Assembly: GCA_003427395.1 (NCBI GenBank)
Contig: BFEA01000008.1
Location: 4,171,719-4,197,828, forward strand
Origin: Chara braunii
Lineage: Eukaryota > Streptophyta > Charophyceae > Charales > Characeae
Direction of reading: 5' to 3'
Length of the DNA stretch: 26,110 nt
Both the position numbers and the translations under genes were made by a program. The number at the start of each line of letters is the position of its first letter. The first letter of the stretch is position 1. The notes under the pieces are model-generated. The model did no database searches, was not told the DNA's origin, and saw nothing but the letters and a program-made list of their open reading frames with translations. Positions 9,023-18,135 of the stretch are shown here, piece after piece.

Positions 9023-9916
9023 TCATGGCGATTGGTGTCCATCCTCACAGTAAGGACAGTCGTAGATCTGTCTCCGCCTACCCCCTACGAATTCCAATGT
9101 TTGGACACCCGAACGGTGATGCGAAACTTTTTGTAGAGTGTAATCATTGCATTTGTCCTTATGTTCCAACGTGAATAATATGTCGTCACACAATCCGAAA
9201 AGGAAGTGAAGTTGGACATGCACCAAACAGTCAACCCTTTGATTCAACTCTTTTGCGAGCGAAGGATCTATTTCGAATCGTTCACGGAAGCGCTCGAGAG
9301 CACCAACAGACGAGGGCTCGCGAAAGTCTTCCCTCACAAGGAAGAAAACTCTCATTTGCTTACCACAGAGCTTGGCCGCCGTGAAAAGAGTCAGCATAGG
9401 GGTGCCACGGTTGAACAGACGAACTCGGCCATGGTAGTCTATGATCACAGGAAAACGCAACTGCGGCTTCCCGATGCAGTACCATGCGCAAAGTGTAGCA
9501 TGCTGCTCGTCCATACAACCCCACTCTTGTTCGAAGCGCAGCGACTCCCAGTCATTTACCATATCCTCGATGTCCATCTTCTGCTCCTGACTGGATGGAA
9601 CTTCCAAAATTTGGACTTCTTCTAAACTCTAGTAGAGGTACCACATATTTGATCCTCTATCACGAACTATTGTAGTTTGTCCATCAACAACACGTGTTTC
9701 GGGTGCAATGTAACCGTCGAGGCCGACCCCAGCTTCGATATGCAGATAATCGCTGTCAAGACTGAGCGTTTGTTGTACCCAAATGCATTTGTTCATGATG
9801 ATAAGATCCGTGTCCACATTCTCGATCAAAAAAGAATACTCGCTCGCGTACGACGAGGTTTCGTAGGACGTTGTCTCATATACAACGTCGAACGATGGTG
9901 TGTCGTCGTCATGCAT
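9023..9916 (-). pseudogene. Family B hypothetical protein, copy 2 (one in-frame stop)
   Basis: Homologue of 7597-8495: DTDLIIMNKCIW, DYLHIEAGVGLDGYIAP, RGSNMWYLY, PVIIDYHGRVRLFNRGT, LTLFTAAKLCGKQMRVFFLVREDF, RVDCLVHVQLHFLFG and a terminal CDCPYCEDGH. The two open pieces (9629-9916 and 9023-9607) are in the same frame, separated only by TAG at 9629-9631. This lies immediately after MWYLY, where copy 1 continues with TLMKDVQ and this copy with SLEEVQ, so a nonsense mutation is more likely than an intron. The ATG at 9916 (MHDDDTPSFD) is the likely start. It lies inside the 174-bp tandem duplication at 9907-10254, so the 5' end has been rearranged. Function unknown. Confidence 0.55.
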
Positions 9917-10254
9917 TCTGCAGGACAAGAAACCGGAATTAGTTCGCAGTTCACGTCTCGTCATTATCTTAGCGGAGTTCGTAACTACCAAATCCGAATC
10001 AGTTCGCATTTATCTAAAGGGGCACGTCGGACGGACTNGAAAGACAGCCGTCCCCCAAGGCCACAAGCGCTTTCTCGCATCGTCATGCATCCTGCAGGAC
10101 AAGAAACCGGAATTAGTTCGCAGTTCACGTCTCGTCATTATCTTAGCGGAGTTTGTAGCCACCAAATCCGAATCAGTTCGTATTTTATCTAAACGGGCAC
10201 GTCGGACGGACCGGAAAGACAACCGTCCCCCAAGGCCACAAACGCTTTCTCGCA
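9907..10254. repeat. 174-bp tandem duplication
   Basis: CGTCATGCAT(T/C)CTGCAGGAC starts at 9907 and 10081. Both units run through CCGGAATTAGTTCGCAG, GTCTCGTCATTATCTTAGCG, CACGTCGGACGGAC and CCCCCAAGGCCACAA to TTTCTCGCA (10079 and 10254), with only a few substitutions and one single-base indel. It is a fairly recent duplication bridging the 3' end of the decayed transposase and the 5' end of family B copy 2. Confidence 0.95.
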
Positions 10255-12470
10255 AACGGATGTCGGTATTGCAAGGCCTGTCACGAATTTGCTCTCATCC
10301 GTCCCTTTGCGAAAAGGTCTTCTCCAAGAATAAGCCACGGTTTCGCCGCGTTGCCATTGTTCCTCGTCCGAAGTGGAAAGTTTCCATCTCTTCGTCCAAG
10401 CGCAAGAGTACCTTTCGCGAAGATCGGACGAGTGACCTGTAGGCACCCACCACTGTATACGTAAACAACCGAAATGCGGTGAGGAACGGTCGTCCACAAC
10501 CTCAGACTGTGCTCTGCCAACCCAGAACGGGACACCTTGAGACAGTTCCTCATCAGGCGGCCTAACAATCAGAAAATCACCTTGGTTTATATGGCGCCGA
10601 GGGTCGAAGTCCACTTTTGGACGACCCGCCCTCGGTCCTACATATATAAGCGAAGCATCTAGTGAAGGAGGGTCGGCTTCTTGAACTTCCTCTACAGTTT
10701 CGATTGATTGTGGCCAGAAGGTGTGAGGGTAGATCTCCGGCTCGTCCGCCCCGAGGGCATCCTCTTCCTCACCCTCTTCCATCTCCTTCTTCTTTTGCTT
10801 TTGGATCATGTCATCTGCCTTGACGAAGATGGTTTTCCAATAAGACAAAGCATCCTCCCGCTTGTCGACCTCCTCCTTCCTATATGTCTGCCACATGTGT
10901 CTATGTTGTTCGAGGACGTCCATAAATTTTTGAACAATGTCACGAAGCATCCGAAAATCGTCTTTAACGACACGGGGAATAACACATGGCTGTGGAGGGG
11001 AGGTAGGGCCTGCATACTGGTCATTGACAACCGGGAACCAATGAACTGGTCTACCTTCCGGCATCCATTCCGCATCGGTACAGTGCTTCTTCTACACCAT
11101 GACGGGACTGCCGTCACGCATGAAGAATTTGAAGAGGTGCGGTTTCGATACACCGGCGATGGTTCTATAGACGTATCGATCCACTACCCGGCGTCAATCA
11201 GCAATGTGATCGAGCTCAATGCACTTCGGCGGTATCTTGTGCGACGACTCCATAAGCGAGAACGACTGCTTCATGGTGTAAGCATTGTTGTCCTTCAGTT
11301 TTTCCGAGAAAGCACTAAAAGTCGCGTCTATGTCGGTATGTGTGTGGCCAACGAGCATGAACCCCACTTCGACATCTTCGAAAATCCCGAATTTCACCAG
11401 AAGAGAGGCCAAACACATAAGGTATTGGTTTTTATTTTTCCTCCAGCAATTGTCTGCCTGGATGTGGAGGTGGCGTGGCCATTTTTGTCCCGATGCCTGC
11501 AACTCACATAGAGTTCACATAACGCACATCATGGTGCCATCGGAACCGTGCGCATAGAAAGGCAAATACGTGTATACATAAATGGACGGTTTCGTTTTCA
11601 TCATCATGTCGTGTCGATGATCCTTGGAGTAATTATACATGCCGATGTGAGGAATGGTTATCTTTTTCTGATCCATTCCATCCACTGTAAGGCAGAGGTA
11701 TTCCGCGGGGTTCAAAATGGAACGAAGTTTCCAGTCAGCGTAATCCGCGCGGTGAGCGACCTGATCTAGTTGGTGTTTGCAGTGCTTTTCATCGAAATCC
11801 CTACGGTCACGAAGGAGGAAGGCATTGTCTCTGGCCTATCTAAGGCGGACGCACTCGCCACACTTTCTGAACGAGTTGGACTTGGCAAGGTCGGCATGCC
11901 ACTAGTACTTCCTCCATGTGAATAGAAGACCTGCTCCGAAACGACGGTCTGACCCGCCGCTTCCAAGTCCGCCTTGATAGACCCGTATACAAGGAGCTTC
12001 GTGAAATAAGCAAGGAGCCTAACTTTGGGTCGTTGTGAGGTCCCCCTCACAACCATTTCGTTAGGCATAGCATCTCCATGTTCTTCCATGAACCTTGTCA
12101 CACGAGCCAGCATGCTCACATACTCCGGTCTCGGGTTCAACAATCCCCATCGACCATGACGGCCACAGACAACCCCGTCCGACTTGCACTTGCTATAACG
12201 ACGAAATGTGTTTCGACATATCCCTATTATTTTGCACCAACCGGCGATGCACACACGGCGTTTGCACTGCACTGGTTGGACTCTTTCCAGACCGCCGTCG
12301 AGGATAGTTAAATTGTCGAGGGTTTGCATCTTCCACTCGATCCTCCTTTCGAGGGACATTTCGTAATAGGCTTCGTGCACCGGTTTGATATCGTCAATGG
12401 TCAAGACCCGAAGACACTTGTTCTTACAACATTTGTTCGTCGGGACGAGCGCAATGTTAGTTTCATTCAA
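10189..12470 (-). pseudogene. Decayed DDE-type transposase-like gene (DUF7869-like)
   Basis: Pieces in order on the minus strand. The N-terminal part (12470 to about 11890) has CCKNKCLRVL, a bipartite HGRWG box and VVSEQVFYSHGG. After a shift of frame at about 11880-11900 comes SFRKCGECVRL (Cys-rich), then HRADYADWK and VDGMDQKK (first Asp near 11682), DNCWRKNKN (Asp near 11454), and VGHTHTDID (11349-11326). Last is a C-terminal region (10189-11064) with a Lys/Glu-rich coil and GDFLIVRPPDE-PFWVGRA, which resembles a small beta-barrel/BAH-like fold. The D...D...D/E spacing with DN..NKN and GHTHxDID matches the DUF7869 family of eukaryotic RNase H-fold proteins found in plant and oomycete repeats; this is from memory. 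From about 11890 downward one frame is kept, broken by TAG 11836-11838, TGA 11515-11517, TGA 11194-11196 and TAG 11092-11094. The last 22 codons lie in the 174-bp duplication. A dead element copy. Confidence 0.8.
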
Positions 12471-13351
12471 TCGACTTTTGACCCTCTTCGAATGCTCTGA
12501 CCTTCTAACTGCCTATTTTTCTGATTATATCTTCTCCTTTCCCCAGGTAGGGGATGAGACAAAACTTGAAGGACTGCTTCGAGAGTTCCAGGTTGGCTTT
12601 TGGTCGGGGACCCATGCGCTGCACCTAGGAATTTCGATCTGTCCGTGGGAGCGGTTCTCGACAAATCAGATTGGGAGGATTCCGATGAACTGTAGAAATC
12701 TGTGTCTACAAAACCAGTCTGCCAATTTTCCATTGCACCCGTCGCTGTCATCGACAGAGAGCCAACTATTTCGGCCTCACATGCAATTCTCTTACCTATC
12801 TTCGCACTTCCACACGTACGTACCACTGCCTGGTCCCTATCACACACGTTTCTACCAAATGCACCGCACTGTTCCCGATCAGATCCGTTTCTATCGGGCG
12901 TATCGCAAAAGTCTGTGTCCACCAACGACCGACGGTAGTCAAATGCTAGGGGTTGGGTAACTTCAATGCTTTCTGATAGTCTACCCGCTGTCCGCACAAG
13001 ATCTGATCCAGTCGTTTCGGACACACCACAGAAATCTGTGTCCACGAACATCCACCCACCGGGAAACGTCTCGACCTCTCGAACACCCTCACTACCAGAG
13101 ATTAGCGCTGTAGATACACGCTGACCGTCAGGAACGTCGGTAAACCGAACAAAACGACGCCGGTCGGACGTCGTAGACGAGCCTGAATGATTCGTTGGGG
13201 TCAACATCGAGAACTCCCTTTTCAAACCGCAATGCCAATCGGAGGGAGCTTCTGGGCTGCTGTCACAAGAACTACGTTCTCGAACATCGTCTTCTCCGTG
13301 TTGCTGTAACAGTGGCGGTGGCGTGACACAGTGGACGGATTGGACAACCAT
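12467..13351 (-). CDS. ORF upstream of the transposase remnant, with VDTDF repeats
   Basis: 294-codon ORF from the ATG at 13351; no family recognised. It is Ser/Thr/Asp-rich and largely disordered in appearance. It contains three repeats of (F/L)VDTDF(C/Y) followed by a Ser/Glu/Asp-rich stretch ending SD. They lie at roughly residues 101-116, 143-158 and 213-228. The C-terminus is basic (ERRRYNQKNRQ). Its TGA (12467-12469) overlaps the beginning of the next frame that encodes the CCKNKC domain, so it is most simply the N-terminal extension of the transposase, joined by a splice or split by an indel. An AG preceded by a pyrimidine-rich tract (TTTTCTTGTTGTACAG on the minus strand, about 13378) lies just upstream of the start and could be a 5' UTR acceptor. 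It may instead be an independent accessory gene. Confidence 0.45.
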   Translation of the reverse strand: MVVQSVHCVTPPPLLQQHGEDDVRERSSCDSSPEAPSDWHCGLKREFSMLTPTNHSGSSTTSDRRRFVRFTDVPDGQRVSTALISGSEGVREVETFPGGWMFVDTDFCGVSETTGSDLVRTAGRLSESIEVTQPLAFDYRRSLVDTDFCDTPDRNGSDREQCGAFGRNVCDRDQAVVRTCGSAKIGKRIACEAEIVGSLSMTATGAMENWQTGFVDTDFYSSSESSQSDLSRTAPTDRSKFLGAAHGSPTKSQPGTLEAVLQVLSHPLPGERRRYNQKNRQLEGQSIRRGSKVD

Positions 13352-13883
13352 TTGAAGAGACAATTCACATGGAAACTGTACAACAAGAAAATCACGTCAA
13401 CGTATGACGAGGTCAGGGAAATAAACAAGAGGGAGCAAACTCACATTTCAAATATTTATCACAAAACAGTGGAACAACAACATTTGAATCCATATCGTTT
13501 TGTCGGACCCTGATGTGAGGCTCAAGTGCTATCTCAAGTCCGACTCCTCACCCACTCGTTCAGTGTGCAAGTGGTTTGGATATGTCCGAGTAAACTTGCA
13601 CTTTTTCAGGCGAGCGTACAATTGCTAGCCGATTCGGACTTATTTAACGTACAGTAAGAAATTAAGTTCATGGTCGGAACAAGACCGAACACAAGTGCGA
13701 GTTGATTCGGTATTATCCACGTAACAGTGAGAAATTTCAAGTGCCAAAAAATTTGCACTTCAGAGGAACATTTCGATTACGCCGTGCAAAAAGAAATTGG
13801 CTTCGTGGTTGGTTCAGTGCCGAGTTAACTCGCAAATACAAAACGACTTCATTCTTTTGGGCCGAGAAGAGACGAGAATTATC
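13352..13883. other. Non-coding region with scattered palindromic half-words
   Basis: No gene is seen. Words related to the window-wide motif recur: AGTGCAAGTGGTTTGG, GAGTAAACTTGCACTT, AAGTGCGAGTTGATTCGG, GCCGAGTTAACTCGCAA. They occur between about 13568 and 13830. The right end grades into the 96-bp array. Confidence 0.55.
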
Positions 13884-14262
13884 GACTAAAGAGGAACAAA
13901 TTTAGGGGGATGGATGGTTGAAGAGCGAATAAATTCGCACTTGCAAACGAGCATTTTCATTATAAAACTGGGGCTTGTGGACTAAAGAGTAAAAAATTTG
14001 GGGGGATGGTTGGTTGAAGAGCGAATAAATTCGCACTTGCAGACGAACATTTTCACTATGAAACTGGGACTTTTTGACTGTAGAGTAAGAAATTTAGGGG
14101 GACTGTTGATTGAAGAGCGAATAAATTCGCACTTACAAATGGGCATTTTCATTACGAAACTGGGGGTACAAGTGCGAGTTAATTCTGACCTATGGACTAA
14201 ACAGTGGTTCAAGAGCGAATGAATTCGCACTTGTAAACGAGCATTTTCATTACGAAACTACG
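13884..14262. repeat. Satellite-like array, 96-98 bp unit, four copies
   Basis: GAGCGAAT(A/G)AATTCGCACTT (itself a palindrome) starts at 13923, 14019, 14115 and 14213. Each is followed by a (T)G(C)AAACGAGCATTTTCATTA-like segment and, in the first three, by GGACTAAAGAGTAA-type sequence and GGGGGGATGGTTG. Spacing is 96, 96 and 98 bp. The motif core is the most conserved part of each unit. Confidence 0.93.
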
Positions 14263-14389
14263 GGTATAAGTGCAAGTTGTTTCCGACTTGTTCTGCGTGT
14301 AGTACGAGCCACAGATCGCCGCAAAAGAGAAATAGGGAAAGATGGCGTGCTATTTTTTAAGATGGAGAAAGATTGCAAAGCGATGGGCA

Positions 14390-15850
14390 GACGGCGCATC
14401 AATGAAAGTACATGGAGAGAAATGGCGCACCGAATGAGAGAGATGGCGCACTAAGAGAGATGGATGGAGTCACAGTCTTCCCCCGAATACAACGCCCGGT
14501 CATTACAGCTGAATTCGGGCCATCTTTCAGTCTAAAGACAACTGTAATGAAAGTGCGATGTATATTCCGGGGAAGAAGGTGGATGGTGCAGGAAGGGAAA
14601 GAGATCACGAACTGATTGGGAGGTGTGCCACAGTGAGAGAGAGAGAGATTGCGCACCGATGGAGAAACATGGCACAACAATGGAGATAGCAGGCGCAACG
14701 ATGGTTAGCGATAGCACAGCAATGGAGAAAGATGGCGCACCGAAGCAGATAGATGACGATGGAGATAGATTGGGAAAGATAGCGCGGCGATGGAGATAGA
14801 TAACGAAGGAGATAGATTAGGAAAGATAGCGCACCGAAGGAGATGGATGACGAAGGAGATAGATTAGGAAAGATACCGCAACGATGGGGATAGATGACGA
14901 AAGGTCGGTAGAGATCGCGCATCGGTGGAGAGAGATGGAGAGAGGACGCGCAACAATGATTAGCGATGCCGCAGCGATGGAGAGAGAAGGCACAGCGATG
15001 ACCAAGATTTGTTATTGCACAACATCAGTTCCTTCGAGTTAAACCTTCATTAAGCATACCTGTCACCTGTTTCGTGCGATTCCACAGTGATGGGCGGTTG
15101 CACTGACGACGACATGAAACAACAATACAATAGCGATGGCGGGATCGCGCACGAGTAATGGAGAGCCTCTGGGGCAAGGATGGAGGTTGCCCGTTTGTCG
15201 ATAGAGATCGCGCAGTGATGGAGTGAGATGGAGAGTGATCACTCAGCGATGGAGGGAGATCGTGCAGCGATGGAGAGAGAAATCGCGCAGCACTGCGGTG
15301 GGATAACACTGGCCAGGGCTTTGATGGCGATGGCCAGCGCTGCAGTGGAGAGCGATGGCTCACGGGAGGAGAGCGATGACGCAGCGATGGAACGCGTTAC
15401 AATGCAGCGATAGCGATAGCGATAGCGATGGCAGCGATGGAACAGCGATAGCGATTGCGCAGCGATGACGCAACGATGGCGCAGCGGTGGAGAGCGATGG
15501 CGCAGCGATGGAACAACGATAGCGATGGCGCAATGATGGAACAACGATAGCGAAGGCTGCGATGGTGATAGCGATAGCGATGGCGCACCGACTTAGAGAT
15601 GGCGCAGCGATGGAACCAACGTTGTGATGGCAGCTATGGTACCAGCGTTACGATGGCGCAGCGATGGCCAGCGCTATGATGAGAGCGATGGCGATTGTCA
15701 GCGCTGCTATGGTCAGGCGAGCGCGACGGCTGCGATGGGGGATATAGCTTTGCGTCACTATGGCGATGAGCTAAGCGCATCGATGGCGATGGTGCATGGC
15801 GAGCGTTGGTGATGGCGATGAGCTAAGCGCATCGATAACGATGGTGCATG
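14390..15850. repeat. GATGGCGCA/GCGATGG-type minisatellite region
   Basis: About 1.4 kb of degenerate repeats of words such as GCGATGGAGA, GATGGCGCA, GCGATAGCGATAGCGATAG and GCAGCGATGG, densest at 15400-15720, where GCGATA and GCGATGG alternate. Open frames on either strand are translations of the repeat (RYRYR, AMERD) and are not treated as genes. A 34-40 bp unit ending ATGAGCTAAGCGCATCGAT is duplicated at about 15770 and 15813. Confidence 0.9.
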
Positions 15851-16277
15851 GCTAAGCGCATCGATATCGAACGTCGTTGACATTTGCAAAATGTTTGAAT
15901 GACAGCGACACCGAAACTTATAGATTTCCGATGTTTTTGACCTCGGCTCACAACGGATCGCCGCGCCTCGACGGAAAATAAACCGTCGCCTGACCTCGGC
16001 GCGCAACGAACCGCCTCGGCGCACAACGAATCGCCACACCTTATAGATTCTTGCGCTTGACCTCGTGCGTCGGATCATGTCAATCGACGGTCCAGATTAC
16101 AACTGCGAAAATGACATTGCCTGCCCCTTGTTTTCGGGAACTGTCATATCATTGCACGCCGGAGTAGACGGAGATTTTGGGGCCACTGGCATAACAGTGG
16201 CTCCGTTCATCTGCGCGGTTGAAAATTGTTGATCGACGGCTGACAATTTNCGGTACCCCTTACCGTTTATAGGCCCT
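15851..16277. other. Non-coding region
   Basis: No gene or clear signal. Short near-repeats of GACCTCGGC(T/G)CACAACG(G/A)A occur at about 15940-16030. An N base is at 16250. Confidence 0.5.
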
Positions 16278-16387
16278 GGCGTTTTATGGGCCCAGGGGTG
16301 CGATACGCGAATCGATTCGGCCCCACCTTGATGGCGTTTTATGGGCCCAGGGGTGCGATATGCGAATCGATTCGGCCCCACCTTGAT
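16278..16387. repeat. 55-bp tandem duplication containing CGAATCGATTCG
   Basis: GGCGTTTTATGGGCCCAGGG starts at 16278 and 16333. The two units differ at one base (GATACGCG versus GATATGCG). Each contains the perfect 12-bp palindrome CGAATCGATTCG and TGGGCCCA. It lies just upstream of a TATA box, so it may be duplicated promoter sequence. Confidence 0.95.
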
Positions 16388-16414
16388 CCCGACGCGAGGC
16401 CTGCTGCAACAAAG

Positions 16415-16423
16415 TATAAAAGG
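16415..16423 (+). promoter_or_regulatory. Candidate TATA box
   Basis: TATAAAAGG on the plus strand, a strong match to the eukaryotic TATA box, 28 bp downstream of the 55-bp duplication. No convincing ORF follows directly, so it could drive a non-coding RNA, belong to an LTR-like remnant, or be fortuitous. Confidence 0.4.
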
Positions 16424-16990
16424 CGTTGCAGCCCTCGAGTTATTCATTTTGTTGGCGCTCCACAGATCAGGTCGCGCTATCGCTTCCGCGCACGTTCTGA
16501 TATTTGGTCTTCAGTCCCCCCCACCTTCCGCCATAGCCCGCTCACTCTTCGCTCTTCGCTCCGTCTGCAGTTGCCACATTGTGTTCGGTTCGCTCTTCGC
16601 TCCTCGGTCTTCGCTCTTCCTAGCTCGATATCCCTCCACCATAGTTGGTTCGGTGGTTGGTTGCTCGCTCAACGCTCAACGCACGACGAAGGTAAAATCA
16701 ACGTCCGGCGTCCGAACAGATTCCCGGATGCCCTGTCTGTACCTGCAGGATATAACGCCGCACCCGTGTTATATTGAAGCCCGAATCAATTCCCGGTTTT
16801 GTTGTTTCGCCAGTGGACGTGCTCTGATCTCTTTTCTCCACCCTCCNCCTCCGTCCGCCATAGCCGATCCGCGTTTCGCAGCTCGATTACCTTTCGCCAT
16901 AGCCACAATAGCGTTCATATAAAGCTGCTCGATCCCCTTCGCAAGTTGCAGTCGTCGCTGCGCATGGCGAACCCCGAATCAATACCTAGT
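16424..16990. other. Region downstream of the TATA box; no supported gene
   Basis: Open frames run through here but are rich in Ser/Arg/Phe from CTTCGCTC-type repeats (TTCGCTCTTCGCTCC near 16545 and 16600) and show no domain. CCCGAATCAATTCCCGG (about 16780) and CCCCGAATCAATACC (about 16971) are further copies of a GAATCAATTC word. N at 16847. Confidence 0.45.
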
Positions 16991-17062
16991 TGCTACACTG
17001 AACACCGAATCAATTCCCGATTTTCGCTCACCTGTCCCTTGTGAGGTCGCCGACCTGATATC

Positions 17063-17117
<55 letters not shown>

Positions 17118-17320
17118 ATATAGATACATATATGTATATATAGAGATATATTGCTATACTGAGCACCGAATCAATTTCCGATTTTCGCTCACCTGTCCCT
17201 TGTGAGGTCGCCAACCTGATATATATATATAAATATATATATATTTATATATATATATATATATATTTGACGATATATATATATATATAGATACATATAT
17301 ATATAGAGAGATATATTGCG
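16991..17320. repeat. 161-bp tandem duplication carrying AT microsatellites
   Basis: TGCTACACTGAACACCGAAT at 16991 and TGCTATACTGAGCACCGAAT at 17152 each continue through GATTTTCGCTCACCTGTCCC and GTGAGGTCGCC-ACCTGATAT into a (TA)n tract with internal GATATAGATACATATATGTA-type interruptions. The AT tracts occupy roughly 17063-17150 and 17220-17320. Confidence 0.93.
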
Positions 17321-17439
17321 AGTTTGTTCGTAGTTTGCGATGTACAATGTTCGAGGAGTGACAACTGCGAGGTTATTCGCAGTTTTCCCAAGGTTAGACA
17401 TATATTTTATTAAAGGCAGTTCTTTATTTCCACAAATGT

Positions 17440-18050
17440 GAGTTAGTTCGGACTTTTTTAGCAACACTGCTTGAGTTGACAACCCAACCCATGCGGCTTT
17501 CAGGTCTTCAGTTCCACAATTCCGAGTTAGTTCGTACTTTCCCCTACTGCTGTGCATCGCGATTATTGTCTTGTTTACAGAACTGCGAGTTTCCACAATT
17601 TGGAGTCAAATCGTACTTTCCCGTTGTACTTCAGGTTGCAATTGTCGTCCTTGTCAGCAGAACTGTGAGTTAGTTCTCACTTGTCGATTTGCACTTGTCG
17701 ATAAACCACATCTTACTCGTTTCGTGCATCTTTTAGGTCTTCAGTTCCACAATTTCGAGTTAGTTCGCACTTTTTCCTAGTGCAGCGGGTTGCTATTGTT
17801 GTCTTGTGTACAGAACTACGAGTTAGTTCTCACTTGTCGACACCCTTCGCACTTGTCGATAAACCACTTCTTGCTCGTTTCGAGGGCATCTAGTTGGGTC
17901 GCAATCTTTCCGAACAGTTATTGTCTTCCCTCTGAACTTCTGTCTTTCCTATCCTTCACCCAATTGTTGTGACTTCATGTGCATTTCGAACACCCATCTC
18001 TTACGTCCTTTTCGTCCTCTATTTCGTTAAGTCCGAGTTAGTTCGCACTT
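17440..18050 (+). repeat. Array of GAGTTAGTTCNNACTT words upstream of the ParB-like gene
   Basis: Six same-orientation copies at 17440-17455, 17524-17539, 17667-17682, 17757-17772, 17820-17835 and 18035-18050. GTGAGTTAGTTCTCAC is a true inverted repeat; others match it in half. A larger duplication of about 235 bp links 17501 (CAGGTCTTCAGTTCCACAAT) to 17736 (TAGGTCTTCAGTTCCACAAT), including CACTTGTCGATAAACCAC. The last word ends 85 bp before the ATG at 18136. No gene is seen in this interval. Confidence 0.85.
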
Positions 18051-18135
18051 CGCTTCTGTAGTGGTCTGGGGTTGGGCGTATTAGTCATGCGAGTTGGTCT
18101 GAGGTTGGGCGTGCTAGTCAACGGGTGGGAATACA

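Noticed and set aside
10708-11511. 267-codon plus-strand ORF
   Set aside because: It is the antisense of the transposase-like DDE and C-terminal regions, whose minus-strand motifs are clear.
12385-12960. 191-codon plus-strand ORF
   Set aside because: Antisense to the VDTDF ORF and the transposase N-terminus; no domain seen.
13884-14262. Regularly spaced repeats considered as a CRISPR array
   Set aside because: The spacer-like parts are themselves repeats, the unit is 96 bp, and the context is eukaryotic; it is a tandem repeat.
14605-15588. Several minus-strand ORFs with RYRYR and HRCAI repeats
   Set aside because: They are translations of the GCGATGG/GATGGCGCA minisatellite.
16286-17044. 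Overlapping plus-strand ORFs downstream of the TATA box
   Set aside because: Two frames are equally open, cross an N base, and contain only repeat-derived Ser/Arg/Phe sequence; no domain.
17189-17596. Minus-strand ORF with IYIYI repeats
   Set aside because: Translation of the AT microsatellite.
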